A stretch of 11,875 bases of DNA from Candidatus Saccharibacteria bacterium UBA1103 (GTDB lineage Bacteria > Patescibacteriota > Saccharimonadia > Saccharimonadales > Saccharimonadaceae). Under the pieces are notes generated by a model, which did no database searches, was not told where the DNA came from, and was given only the letters and a program-made list of their open reading frames with translations. Below, piece by piece: positions 1-5,039 of this stretch; position 1 is the stretch's first letter, and the number at the start of each line of letters is the position of its first letter. A program made the translations under genes and the position numbers. The stretch spans positions 1-11,875 of the forward strand of contig CAJPSI010000019.1 in assembly GCA_905373275.1 (NCBI GenBank), written 5' to 3'.

Positions 1-78
1 TCCACCATCATAATCGTTCTGATTATAACATGGCTGATGTCGCCTCTGGCTACAACCAACCACATTCCAACCCAAAAG

Positions 79-109
79 TTGACACATCCGCATATCATAC
101 CTTTATAAT
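79..109 (+). promoter_or_regulatory. Candidate promoter, TTGACA / TATAAT with 19-bp spacer
   Basis: A perfect TTGACA (79-84) is followed by a perfect TATAAT (104-109). The 19-bp spacer is longer than the usual 16-18. Transcription would start near 115-117 and meet the hairpin at 131-163 almost at once, so the product would be an RNA of only about 50 nt. Both hexamers match consensus, but the region is AT-rich and could be coding, so chance is possible. Confidence 0.4.
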
Positions 110-130
110 CCGAGAGCTACGGAGCTTAGC

Positions 131-172
131 TAGCCCCTACCTCAGGTTACGACCTGGGGGCTATTTAACTTG
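131..172 (+). terminator. Hairpin, probable plus-strand terminator
   Basis: TAGCCCC pairs with GGGGCTA, and inside it CAGGT pairs with ACCTG around a TACG loop; five unpaired bases (TACCT) bulge on the 5' side. A weak T-rich stretch (TATTTAACTT) follows only in the plus direction, so this would stop a transcript coming from the left. Confidence 0.5.
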
Positions 173-186
173 AAGTTATTAGTTAT

Positions 187-221
187 CAAAGAAAACACCC
201 CGGTACTCGTAAGCACCGGGG
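187..221 (-). terminator. Intrinsic terminator of the 123-residue orphan gene
   Basis: On the minus strand CCCCGGTGC (221-213) pairs with GTACCGGGG (206-198), a 9-bp stem with one G-U pair around a TTACGA loop. It is followed by the T-rich run TGTTTTCTTT (197-188). It starts 7 nt past the stop codon of the minus-strand gene at 228-599. The plus direction has no T-run, so the direction is clear. Confidence 0.8.
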
Positions 222-227
222 CCAACA

Positions 228-599
228 CTACCACTGAGCCGACCTCCAATCTCTCTCGGCGCAACCCATTAGGTCGCACCCCCTTTTAGCTTTCTTAAAT
301 AGCCACCCCCTACGGGATAGCTCTTTTCTAAAGATCTTAATCGCCTGATTCACCTCCTTTTTGGTCGGCGGACGATCACCCCCAACATAGCAAATGTCAA
401 GAACGACAGTTTTTAATCCTCGCTTGGATTTAGTCCAGAGGGAGAATTTTGTCTCCGGGTGATATAGATCACCCCCTTTGATCCAGAAGTCCTGGATCAT
501 GCCAGATCGACCTCCCCTGAAACTTTCCGTCCCTCCTTCCAACAACAGAAATTCAACTGTGTTGAACTTTTTAATTTCACCAAACAACAGCTCGGCCAT
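228..599 (-). CDS. Hypothetical protein, 123 residues
   Basis: I do not recognise a family. The protein is small and basic in its C-terminal half, with no signal peptide or membrane segment. A hydrophobic strand (VEFLLLEGG, about 15-23) and a glycine/arginine-rich turn (FRGGRSG, about 27-33) come first, then a strand-rich centre (LKTVVLDICYVGG, about 62-74). It ends in a lysine/arginine-rich amphipathic helix (EVNQAIKIFRKELSRRG, about 82-98) and two cysteines in CDLMGC, so nucleic-acid binding is possible but unproven. The ATG is supported by the ribosome binding site AGGGAGG a few bases upstream. It has its own terminator and a hairpin-rich leader, which argues that it is a real, separately transcribed gene. 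No neighbour points to a function. Confidence 0.7.
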   Translation of the reverse strand: MAELLFGEIKKFNTVEFLLLEGGTESFRGGRSGMIQDFWIKGGDLYHPETKFSLWTKSKRGLKTVVLDICYVGGDRPPTKKEVNQAIKIFRKELSRRGWLFKKAKRGCDLMGCAERDWRSAQW

Positions 600-712
600 G
601 ATGGCCTCCCTTCTGTAGCCATAGGCTACATCAGTCGCCGCACGGCTTTTCCGTGCAGTCGGTCAAGCCTACCTAGCACTGATCACTAGTTAAGATCAAC
701 CGACCGCACAGA
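600..712 (-). promoter_or_regulatory. Structured 5' leader with three hairpins
   Basis: Reading on the minus strand towards the 123-residue gene, three inverted repeats follow each other. The outer GTCGGT/ACCGAC encloses TGATC/GATCA (about 655-705). Next is GCACGG-aaaag-CCGTGC (656-640), a perfect 6-bp stem. Last is GTAGCC-tat-GGCTAC (629-615), another perfect 6-bp stem that ends three bases before the AGGGAGG ribosome binding site. Structure packed against a ribosome binding site is typical of a regulatory leader or autoregulated mRNA. The 15-bp palindrome could equally be a protein-binding operator. It matches no riboswitch class I know, and I could not find a convincing promoter upstream. 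Confidence 0.45.
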
Positions 713-955
713 ATATGAGGATGTCCGGGGATAGAGAGTGACAGGCGCAGGCTGACCAGCATATCAGCAGGCATTCAGGATTGGCTCGTCACACAGTGTA
801 GCTAAAGGTACGAAGCAATTTGCTCACAACTATATTTTCATCATAATACACCGGAATTGCAAGCATAAGCAGCTAGAACCGGCTTCTCTTAGGTTGATAC
901 CTTAACTACAACAATTTGTCTTAAGACTTCGAGTGGCGTTAATTTAGACCTCACC
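713..955. other. Intergenic stretch upstream of the MYG1-like gene
   Basis: Together with the leader at 600-712 this makes about 415 bases without a gene. I see no reading frame with a start and a ribosome binding site. The phrase GAGGATGTCCGGGG near 717-730 loosely recalls a conserved block of RNase P RNA, but the other conserved blocks are absent. GTCTTAAGAC at 918-927 is a perfect 10-bp palindrome about 30 bp before the -35 box at 956 and might be an operator. Nothing else is supported. Confidence 0.3.
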
Positions 956-984
956 TTGACTGGTTACGCTTATTATGTTACTAT
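956..984 (+). promoter_or_regulatory. Promoter of the MYG1-like gene
   Basis: TTGACT (956-961) and TACTAT (979-984) are separated by exactly 17 bp. The -10 is preceded by TG at the extended -10 position (TGTTACTAT). Transcription would begin near 991, giving a leader of about 25 nt that contains the ribosome binding site. The TTG of the -35 box is in frame with the gene and gives a false longer reading frame. Confidence 0.75.
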
Positions 985-1015
985 GATACACGCAGAACTT
1001 AACAGTGAGGTATCC

Positions 1016-1987
1016 ATGTATAATCATATCAATGTCCACAATCAGCCAACGGCTGAGATAAACGCCATCACCCATACACCGCCCCATCACGCCGATGAGG
1101 TCTTCGCCACAGCTATGCTGGCTATGGTGTCTAACGTTGAGTTGCTCCGCACTCGTAACCCTAAGCAGATTGAGAATAATCCCAATGCTATCGTCTACGA
1201 CGTCGGAGGCAAGTACGACCCCGAGTCAAAGCGGTTTGACCATCACCAGAGGGATTTCGCTGAGACTCGACCGGATGGTACGCCGTACTCTTCAGCCGGA
1301 TTAATCTGGCGGGAATATGGCTCAGATATCGTCAAGAAATTGGGCGAAGACCAACAGATTGGCGATGACGAAGAGATTGTCGCTAAGACTGTCGAACACG
1401 TTGACAATGACCTGATCAAGGATATCGACGCCCGGGATAATGGACATGCCGGTACCGTAGAAGGAGCATCAATCTCATCTATCATCGGCAACTACAATAC
1501 TCGCTGGGATGTCGACGAAGACCCCAACGAGGAGTTTCTCAAGGCGTGCGAGCTTGCCGGCAACATCCTGGAGCGTGAGACTCTGATAGCAATCTCACGC
1601 TATCGTGGTCGCAAGATCGTCGCTGACCGAATCAAACAAACCTCCGGCAAAGTCTTGGTGCTGGATCAATTTGTCGGCGGCTGGGTGCAAGAGGTACTGG
1701 ATTCCGGCGAAGATAATGCCGATGACTTGCTATACGGCGTCTTCCCGGCACGAGATGGCAATTGGAATATCCAGGCTCTGCCACCTAGCAAAGACGAGAT
1801 GACTAAGCAGCGTAAGCCATTCCCCACAGCCTGGCGAGGACTCAATGGTCAAGAATTGAGCGAGGCCTCCGGCGTGGATAATGCCGTATTCTGCCATAAG
1901 GGCGGCTTCTTCGCCGTGGCTAAGACCAAGGAAGATGCGCTGAAGATGGCTAACTTATCAGCTGAAGCTGAAGCTGAGGACGAATAG
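1016..1987 (+). CDS. MYG1-family phosphoesterase / 3'-5' RNA exonuclease (DHH-type)
   Basis: The 323-residue protein matches the MYG1 family, metal-dependent DHH-superfamily hydrolases; the studied eukaryotic members are 3'-5' RNA exonucleases. The expected motif order is present: an N-terminal histidine/acid cluster HHADE (24-28) after THTPPH, DVGGKYDPE (62-70), the signature DHHQRD (75-80), then YSSAGLIWREYG (91-102) and DARDNG (138-143). Length fits the family. The usual phrase is 'HCDEA'; here it is HADEV, so the cysteine is replaced. ATG 1016 is chosen over the upstream TTG at 956 because that TTG is part of a 17-bp-spaced promoter and GTGAGG sits 5 nt before the ATG. The protein has an acidic tail and no signal peptide, so it is cytoplasmic. 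It is convergent with the Ham1-like gene. Substrate in this organism is unknown; RNA or oligonucleotide turnover is the family-based inference. Confidence 0.9.
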   Translation: MYNHINVHNQPTAEINAITHTPPHHADEVFATAMLAMVSNVELLRTRNPKQIENNPNAIVYDVGGKYDPESKRFDHHQRDFAETRPDGTPYSSAGLIWREYGSDIVKKLGEDQQIGDDEEIVAKTVEHVDNDLIKDIDARDNGHAGTVEGASISSIIGNYNTRWDVDEDPNEEFLKACELAGNILERETLIAISRYRGRKIVADRIKQTSGKVLVLDQFVGGWVQEVLDSGEDNADDLLYGVFPARDGNWNIQALPPSKDEMTKQRKPFPTAWRGLNGQELSEASGVDNAVFCHKGGFFAVAKTKEDALKMANLSAEAEAEDE

Positions 1988-2011
1988 CTCACCCAAGCTT
2001 AAAACATCAAA

Positions 2012-2035
2012 AAAGAGGTCGCTAGCGACCTCTTT
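2012..2035. terminator. Bidirectional terminator between convergent genes
   Basis: A perfect palindrome of 24 bp centred between 2023 and 2024 forms an 11-bp stem. On the plus strand it is followed by TTTAGTTGTT, ending the MYG1-like gene 25 nt earlier. On the minus strand it is followed by TTTTTTGATGTTTT, an even better U-run, ending the convergent Ham1-like gene. Confidence 0.85.
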
Positions 2036-2176
2036 AGTTGTTCATACGCTTGATCTCAGGAGCGATTTTACCAGCTGGCTAGAACTTATTTTTCCGATAA
2101 CGCTTAAAATTAAAAACGTATAGATGCGCTGTCTGCTCGCTAAAAGTGAGCAAAAGTTTTTATTGAGTACTTCATT

Positions 2177-2743
2177 TTATTTCTCCTTATTTAATAAATA
2201 ATTGACTAATTGTTGTTTTGCGTCGCCCCAATATTTATTAGCCTCTTCATAATTCTCATCGCGAATAGCACTAATCGTTCGAGTCTCTCCGTCTGGAATG
2301 AAAAACTTATCAACCCAGCGACTGCTTTTACCAGATTCTTCCATAGCTATCGTTCCGTCGCTTCCCCCAATGAATACTTTTGGTTCTTGTCCGGGTTCAC
2401 AATATGCCCAACAATGCTCGATCCTCGCCTTACGATTAGTCTCATCTTTTAACATATGTAAAAATTTTTCTATGCCAATTTGTTTGTCGAAATATTTACT
2501 ATAAGGACCAGGCAGTCCGCCAAGTGTATCTGCATAAAACCCAGCATCTGATTTTACTACTGCTTTACCTAGCCGCTCGGCTGCATCCTTAACTGTGTAA
2601 GCAACCACTTCAGCACAGGTTTCAGCCTGTATTTCAACTGGTTCAAAATCTGGGTTAAGTATTTCGACTTTAAGACCATGCTTTTTCTCAAAAAACTCCT
2701 TCGCCTCGTGCATCTTATCCGGGTTTGATGTTAGATAAATCAT
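2177..2743 (-). CDS. Ham1/RdgB-type non-canonical purine NTP pyrophosphatase, diverged
   Basis: The 188-residue protein has the landmarks of the ITPase/Ham1 family, which hydrolyses dITP, ITP and XTP to the monophosphate and pyrophosphate. It opens with a TSNPDK loop (5-10) equivalent to T-G-N-x-x-K, then EIQ (37-39), SDAGF (65-69, with the conserved acidic residue D66) and LGGLPGPYSK (74-83). Later WVDKFFIPDG (143-152) stands where FGWDPIF-PDG is expected. The C-terminal SHR base-recognition motif is missing; the equivalent region reads NKYWGDAK (169-176). Substrate preference may therefore differ. The ATG is preceded by AAGGAGAG. Counted lines are about 33-42% GC, against roughly 50% or more in the ribosomal block, which suggests acquisition from elsewhere. 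It is monocistronic and convergent with the MYG1-like gene. Family is secure, exact substrate is not. Confidence 0.85.
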   Translation of the reverse strand: MIYLTSNPDKMHEAKEFFEKKHGLKVEILNPDFEPVEIQAETCAEVVAYTVKDAAERLGKAVVKSDAGFYADTLGGLPGPYSKYFDKQIGIEKFLHMLKDETNRKARIEHCWAYCEPGQEPKVFIGGSDGTIAMEESGKSSRWVDKFFIPDGETRTISAIRDENYEEANKYWGDAKQQLVNYLLNKEK

Positions 2744-2783
2744 TTTCTCTCCTTTCTTTATCTAGTTTTTTCAACTACTTCAT

Positions 2784-2812
2784 ATTTTACTATTATGAAT
2801 ATCCGCAACCAA
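2784..2812 (-). promoter_or_regulatory. Candidate promoter of the Ham1-like gene
   Basis: On the minus strand TTGGTT (2812-2807) and TAAAAT (2789-2784) are separated by 17 bp, about 40 bp before the ATG. Only moderate agreement with consensus, in an AT-rich stretch. Confidence 0.4.
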
Positions 2813-2922
2813 GGCTTTCATTATTAACCACTTCAATAGCCTAGGACTACCTAGCTACAGTGAGACAAAGCTAACCACTTAAACCAAATAGAGCGCTAAG
2901 GGGAGTTAGAGCCCTATGAGTA

Positions 2923-2949
2923 CTGAGCTAGGGGTTGTGCAACAAGGCC
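2923..2949 (+). repeat. Imperfect direct repeat, copy A (tRNA-Arg 5' remnant)
   Basis: This copy begins CTGAGCTAGGGG and ends CAACAAGGCC. It matches 3690-3717 at about 25 of 28 positions with one gap. In the other copy the sequence covers the 5' acceptor strand, TA and part of the D-arm of tRNA-Arg (minus strand) plus the bases just upstream. Here the rest of the tRNA is absent, so it is a fragment of a tRNA gene and its flank. Confidence 0.55.
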
Positions 2950-3119
2950 TTCTGGCGTAAGTATGGCGAAGCTGCCGCTAAGGAGTTGATATAGGCACGA
3001 AGCAAAAGATCTAATTGGAATATGGTATAGTAGACAGCGGCAACAACGTTGTCTACTGGCGAGACAAGGATGGAACTGTCATAATAGACAGTGATTCTGA
3101 CAACCCAATTAGGTACTAG
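2932..3119 (+). pseudogene. Possible gene remnants: two short peptide-like frames
   Basis: A frame from 2932 to TAG 2992-2994 reads, near its end, AFWRKYGEAAAKELI. A second, in another frame, runs from TTG 3015 to TAG 3117-3119 and contains YGIVDSGNNVVYW and DKDGTVIIDSDSDNPIRY (34 residues in all). Both have ordinary protein-like composition, but neither has a ribosome binding site. They could be pieces of one frameshifted gene or of unrelated genes. The second could also be a genuine small protein with a TTG start. I recognise no family. Confidence 0.25.
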
Positions 3120-3142
3120 CTACAAAACCTTTTCAACACCAT

Positions 3143-3177
3143 GGATTGCCCGTTGTTCAAAAATTGACGGGCAATCC
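3143..3177. repeat. 11-bp perfect inverted repeat flanked by CAACACCA octamers
   Basis: GGATTGCCCGT (3143-3153) and ACGGGCAATCC (3167-3177) form a perfect stem around a 13-base loop. No T-run follows on either strand, so it is not an ordinary terminator. The octamer CAACACCA occurs on both sides (3134-3141 and 3183-3190), 1 and 5 bases from the inverted repeat. It lies just upstream of the 117-residue gene and could be an operator, an mRNA hairpin or a tiny mobile remnant. Confidence 0.5.
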
Positions 3178-3204
3178 TCTAACAACACCACATACTAGTA
3201 ATTT

Positions 3205-3558
3205 ATGGACAAAGAGATATTAGACATAGTCGTTACTAATTTCTTCCCCGAAGCTAACTCAATTGATTATAGGGGTCGCTTTGATTACGACTACCAGCAC
3301 GCTTACTTGGTCGAGGTTATGGCTAAGCAAGCCAGACGGCCAATCAAGGCCGTGCTCTTCGTCAACGGCATGAGCGGCAAATACACCGAGGACGAGGCGA
3401 TTATGGAGTTGACAGATGGCCTTGATTCGCGAGGTTGGTTTTCGGCCGACGGAAGCGGTGAGCTACTCGCCGATAGCAGCGATCCCCGAAGCGAGTTTCG
3501 GTTGCCAGTCCGCTATGGCTATGACGCGTATTTCACCATGGCTTTAATAACTCGATAA
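3205..3558 (+). CDS. Hypothetical acidic protein, 117 residues
   Basis: I do not recognise a family. The first 35 residues are acidic and tyrosine-rich (YRGRFDYDYQHAY, about 22-34). A strand-like segment (IKAVLFVNGM, about 47-56) follows, then an acidic, helix-like stretch. No membrane segment or signal peptide is visible. There is no ribosome binding site before the ATG. A -10-like TACTAG (3193-3198) lies 7 bp before it, so a leaderless message is possible. Third codon positions are mixed and synonymous use resembles a real gene, so I regard it as coding. It lies between the two copies of a tRNA-Arg-derived repeat and so may have arrived, or been stranded, with that rearrangement. Confidence 0.6.
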   Translation: MDKEILDIVVTNFFPEANSIDYRGRFDYDYQHAYLVEVMAKQARRPIKAVLFVNGMSGKYTEDEAIMELTDGLDSRGWFSADGSGELLADSSDPRSEFRLPVRYGYDAYFTMALITR

Positions 3559-3586
3559 CAAATAATCAGAGGTCGGCGTAGCATCC

Positions 3587-3612
3587 AAGACAAAGACCCC
3601 TGCCAGCAGGGG
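3587..3612 (-). terminator. Terminator of the tRNA-qng1-tRNA-Arg unit
   Basis: On the minus strand CCCCTG (3612-3607) and CAGGGG (3602-3597) form a 6-bp stem around a 4-base loop, followed by TCTTTGTCTT (3596-3587). It lies 15 bp past the CCA end of tRNA-Arg. Confidence 0.7.
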
Positions 3613-3627
3613 CAAATATCTTACTTA

Positions 3628-3704
3628 TGGTGTGCCCGATACGATTTGAACGTACGACCTTCAGTTCCGCAAACTGACGCTCTATTCAGCTGAGCTAGGG
3701 GGGT
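3628..3704 (-). tRNA. tRNA-Arg(GCG), acceptor stem broken; probable pseudogene
   Basis: The D-stem (GCTC/GAGC), anticodon stem (TCAGT/ACTGA) with loop TTGCGGA, and T-arm with loop TTCAAAT are all well formed, and CCA is encoded. Anticodon GCG gives arginine, with C35 and an A-rich D-loop as expected. The acceptor stem is damaged: the 5' strand is ACCCCCC and the 3' strand CGGGCAC, so only the three middle pairs form and positions 1-3 and 7 fail. The D-loop has GA where the invariant GG (G18 G19) belongs, which would lose the G19-C56 contact. The 5' strand looks as if it belonged to a different partner. No clear promoter is adjacent; transcription would have to come from the upstream tRNA-qng1 unit. 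A working tRNA seems unlikely. Confidence 0.6.
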
Positions 3705-3717
3705 GTACAACAAGGCC
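3690..3717 (+). repeat. Imperfect direct repeat, copy B
   Basis: This copy overlaps the 5' part of tRNA-Arg (minus strand) and its upstream flank. It shares CTGAGCTAGGGG and CAACAAGGCC with copy A at 2923-2949, in the same orientation, about 770 bp away. The pair brackets the 117-residue gene and most of the tRNA. Confidence 0.55.
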
Positions 3718-3764
3718 AAAGTGTGAGCGAACTTACTTGCACGGATGGCACGGCTTAAGCTAAA

Positions 3765-4724
3765 CTAATAACTAATCGTCCGCGTCCGATGATACGGTTT
3801 ATCGTTAGGCGATTTAATTTGTCCTCGTCGCCAAAGCAGATTATCTACCTGAAGCGCATTGGTGGACTTACCGCTCTTCTTCAAATGACGTACAATCAGT
3901 TCAACTGCCCAAATAGTCATAGCGCGGATTTCAATCTCCTCGCTACTACCAGCTTTAATCTCAATAAAATTATCGACCTTGCGAGATAGATCTTCTCTAT
4001 ATTTCAGTATGCCATATTTCCTTAACATCTGCGGTACTTTATAGTCCGCCAAGGCCGTCAGCTCATCTATTCGCGAGATATCATGGTTACTGACGCCTTG
4101 CTGTTCCAATCCGTGCAGGTATGCTGGCACCAGTTGCGCGCGTTTATAAAACTGAACCATCTTCCCTTTATAGTTCTCTTCATCGTTAAACACACTTGGT
4201 ATTTCATCCACTAAATTCTCTACAAGCGTAACCGCATCCCAACCAGACTCGTCCACAATTGCCATAAACGAACCATCGTACCGCTTTGACACATAATGGC
4301 CCAGTGCTTGAAGCATCTCTAGCCGCTCAGAAAATAGCGGGATTTCGCTATTCCCCTTGAGAATATCGCCAAGATCCGACTCGGATATTGAACGAAGATA
4401 ATCAGCGGATAGCAAATCATGCCCAGATTTAATTGCGCGCCGCATAGCTTTTTGCATGCCGACACTGCCATCATATTCTTTGTCGTCAACATAAACCTTC
4501 CACTTTGGCTCGCCCCAAAATGAAAAGTTGATGGCATTATAAACAAATCCGTACGCAATACTCTGCTCAAGCGAAAAGCTTTCGTCTATCTTGAACAAGT
4601 ATTGGGGCTTATCAAGCTCATTAAGCTGAATCGTATCAACAAAAGTTTTAATTGCCCGTTCGTCAACCGAGACGGCGGCGCTTTCTTTAACTACTATGTC
4701 TATTGAGTGCAAAATTCTTTTCAT
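3765..4724 (-). CDS. Queuosine-5'-phosphate N-glycosylase, Qng1/DUF2419 family
   Basis: The 319-residue protein matches, along its whole length, the queuosine salvage family (DUF2419; human QNG1/C9orf64). Characterised members cleave queuosine 5'-monophosphate to free queuine, which a tRNA-guanine transglycosylase can reinsert at position 34 of tRNAs with GUN anticodons. Family landmarks in order: AINFSFWGE (64-72), GHDLLSADYL (101-110), IPLFSERLEML (128-138), FYKRAQ (192-197), LADYKVPQ (225-232), EIEIRAMTIWAVE (263-275) and PYHRTRT (310-316). The FYKRAQ and ADYxxPQ blocks lie in the active site of known members and are intact. ATG 4724 is preferred to an upstream in-frame TTG (4736), as it fits family length; neither has a ribosome binding site. 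It lies 48 nt after tRNA-Thr(GGU) with no terminator between, so it is probably co-transcribed from the tRNA promoter. No signal peptide; cytoplasmic. Confidence 0.9.
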   Translation of the reverse strand: MKRILHSIDIVVKESAAVSVDERAIKTFVDTIQLNELDKPQYLFKIDESFSLEQSIAYGFVYNAINFSFWGEPKWKVYVDDKEYDGSVGMQKAMRRAIKSGHDLLSADYLRSISESDLGDILKGNSEIPLFSERLEMLQALGHYVSKRYDGSFMAIVDESGWDAVTLVENLVDEIPSVFNDEENYKGKMVQFYKRAQLVPAYLHGLEQQGVSNHDISRIDELTALADYKVPQMLRKYGILKYREDLSRKVDNFIEIKAGSSEEIEIRAMTIWAVELIVRHLKKSGKSTNALQVDNLLWRRGQIKSPNDKPYHRTRTISY

Positions 4725-4772
4725 TACCAAATGCAAGAGTGATTACGTGCCAATTTGCCGATAGACCCAAAA

Positions 4773-4848
4773 TGGAGCCGTCTACCAGGCTTGAACTGGT
4801 GACCTCATCCTTACCATGGATGCGCTCTACCAACTGAGCTAAGACGGC
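4773..4848 (-). tRNA. tRNA-Thr(GGU)
   Basis: The acceptor stem GCCGTCT/AGACGGC is perfect. The anticodon stem CATCC/GGATG carries loop ATGGTAA, giving anticodon GGT. The T-arm ACCAG-TTCAAGC-CTGGT is intact and CCA is encoded. It is third in the tRNA cluster, 8 nt after tRNA-Tyr. Confidence 0.95.
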
Positions 4849-4856
4849 ACCTCGGA

Positions 4857-4942
4857 TGGTGCTGGGGGAGGGATTCGAACCCCCGAACCCGCAAGGGAGC
4901 AGATTTACAGTCTGCCGTGTTTAACCACTTCACTACCCCAGC
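4857..4942 (-). tRNA. tRNA-Tyr(GUA)
   Basis: The acceptor stem GCTGGGG/CCCCAGC is perfect. The anticodon stem GCAGA/TCTGC carries loop CTGTAAA, giving GTA. A long variable arm (CCCTTGCGGG core) is as expected for bacterial tRNA-Tyr, and CCA is encoded. Its GUN anticodon makes it a queuosine target, relevant to the Qng1 gene downstream. Confidence 0.96.
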
Positions 4943-4953
4943 ATATCACTGCT

Positions 4954-5030
4954 TGGAGCCGATTCTCGGATTCGAACCGAGGACCTGATGCTTACAAAGC
5001 AACTGCTCTAACCAGCTGAGCTAAATCGGC
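4954..5030 (-). tRNA. tRNA-Thr(UGU)
   Basis: The acceptor stem GCCGATT/AATCGGC is perfect. The anticodon loop TTTGTAA gives TGT. The anticodon stem GTTGC/GCATC has one T-T mismatch at 28-42. The T-arm CTCGG-TTCGAAT-CCGAG is perfect and CCA is encoded. It is first in the cluster, directly behind the promoter. With tRNA-Thr(GGU) it covers the threonine box except for ACG by strict pairing. Confidence 0.94.
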
Positions 5031-5039
5031 GACATTTTG

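Larger units (their letters stand above)
1..173 (+). other. Left edge: possible 3' end of an off-window gene, unresolved
   Basis: Two plus-strand frames are open from the window edge. One ends at TAA 106-108 and would encode a hydrophobic tail (IIIVLIITWLM) typical of a membrane helix. The other starts at base 3 and ends at TGA 171-173; its codons mostly end in pyrimidines, as in the real genes here, but its last 14 or so codons run through a hairpin that looks like a terminator. I cannot choose between them. The plus-direction hairpin at 131-163 is the best reason to think a plus-strand gene ends here. The alternative is a short untranslated RNA made from the promoter at 79-109. Confidence 0.25.
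2744..3204. other. Intergenic region with decayed coding scraps and repeats
   Basis: This 460-base stretch holds no intact gene I can support. It contains the Ham1-like promoter, a copy of a tRNA-Arg-flanking repeat (2923-2949), two short peptide-like frames listed separately, and an 11-bp inverted repeat (3143-3177). The mixture looks like the remains of genes lost or rearranged. Confidence 0.4.

Noticed and set aside
713..800. RNase P RNA or tmRNA in the gap before MYG1
   Set aside because: One phrase resembles a conserved RNase P block, but the other blocks, and any tRNA-like ends for tmRNA, are not there.
956..1015. N-terminal extension of the MYG1-like protein from TTG 956
   Set aside because: The TTG is the first half of a TTGACT -35 box with a 17-bp-spaced extended -10, and the start point would lie downstream of it. 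ATG 1016 has its own GTGAGG.
1095..1802. Other reading frames inside the MYG1-like gene on both strands
   Set aside because: They overlap a clear family member in the correct frame, and have no ribosome binding sites or recognisable motifs.
2120..2160. Hairpin GCTCGC-taaaa-GTGAGC near 2138-2155 as a terminator
   Set aside because: On the minus strand no T-run follows the stem, and on the plus strand the T-run is displaced by AAAAG. The palindrome at 2012-2035 is a much better terminator for both genes.
4725..4736. TTG start of the Qng1 gene at 4736
   Set aside because: The ATG four codons later is a better initiator and gives the family-typical N-terminus; neither has a ribosome binding site.
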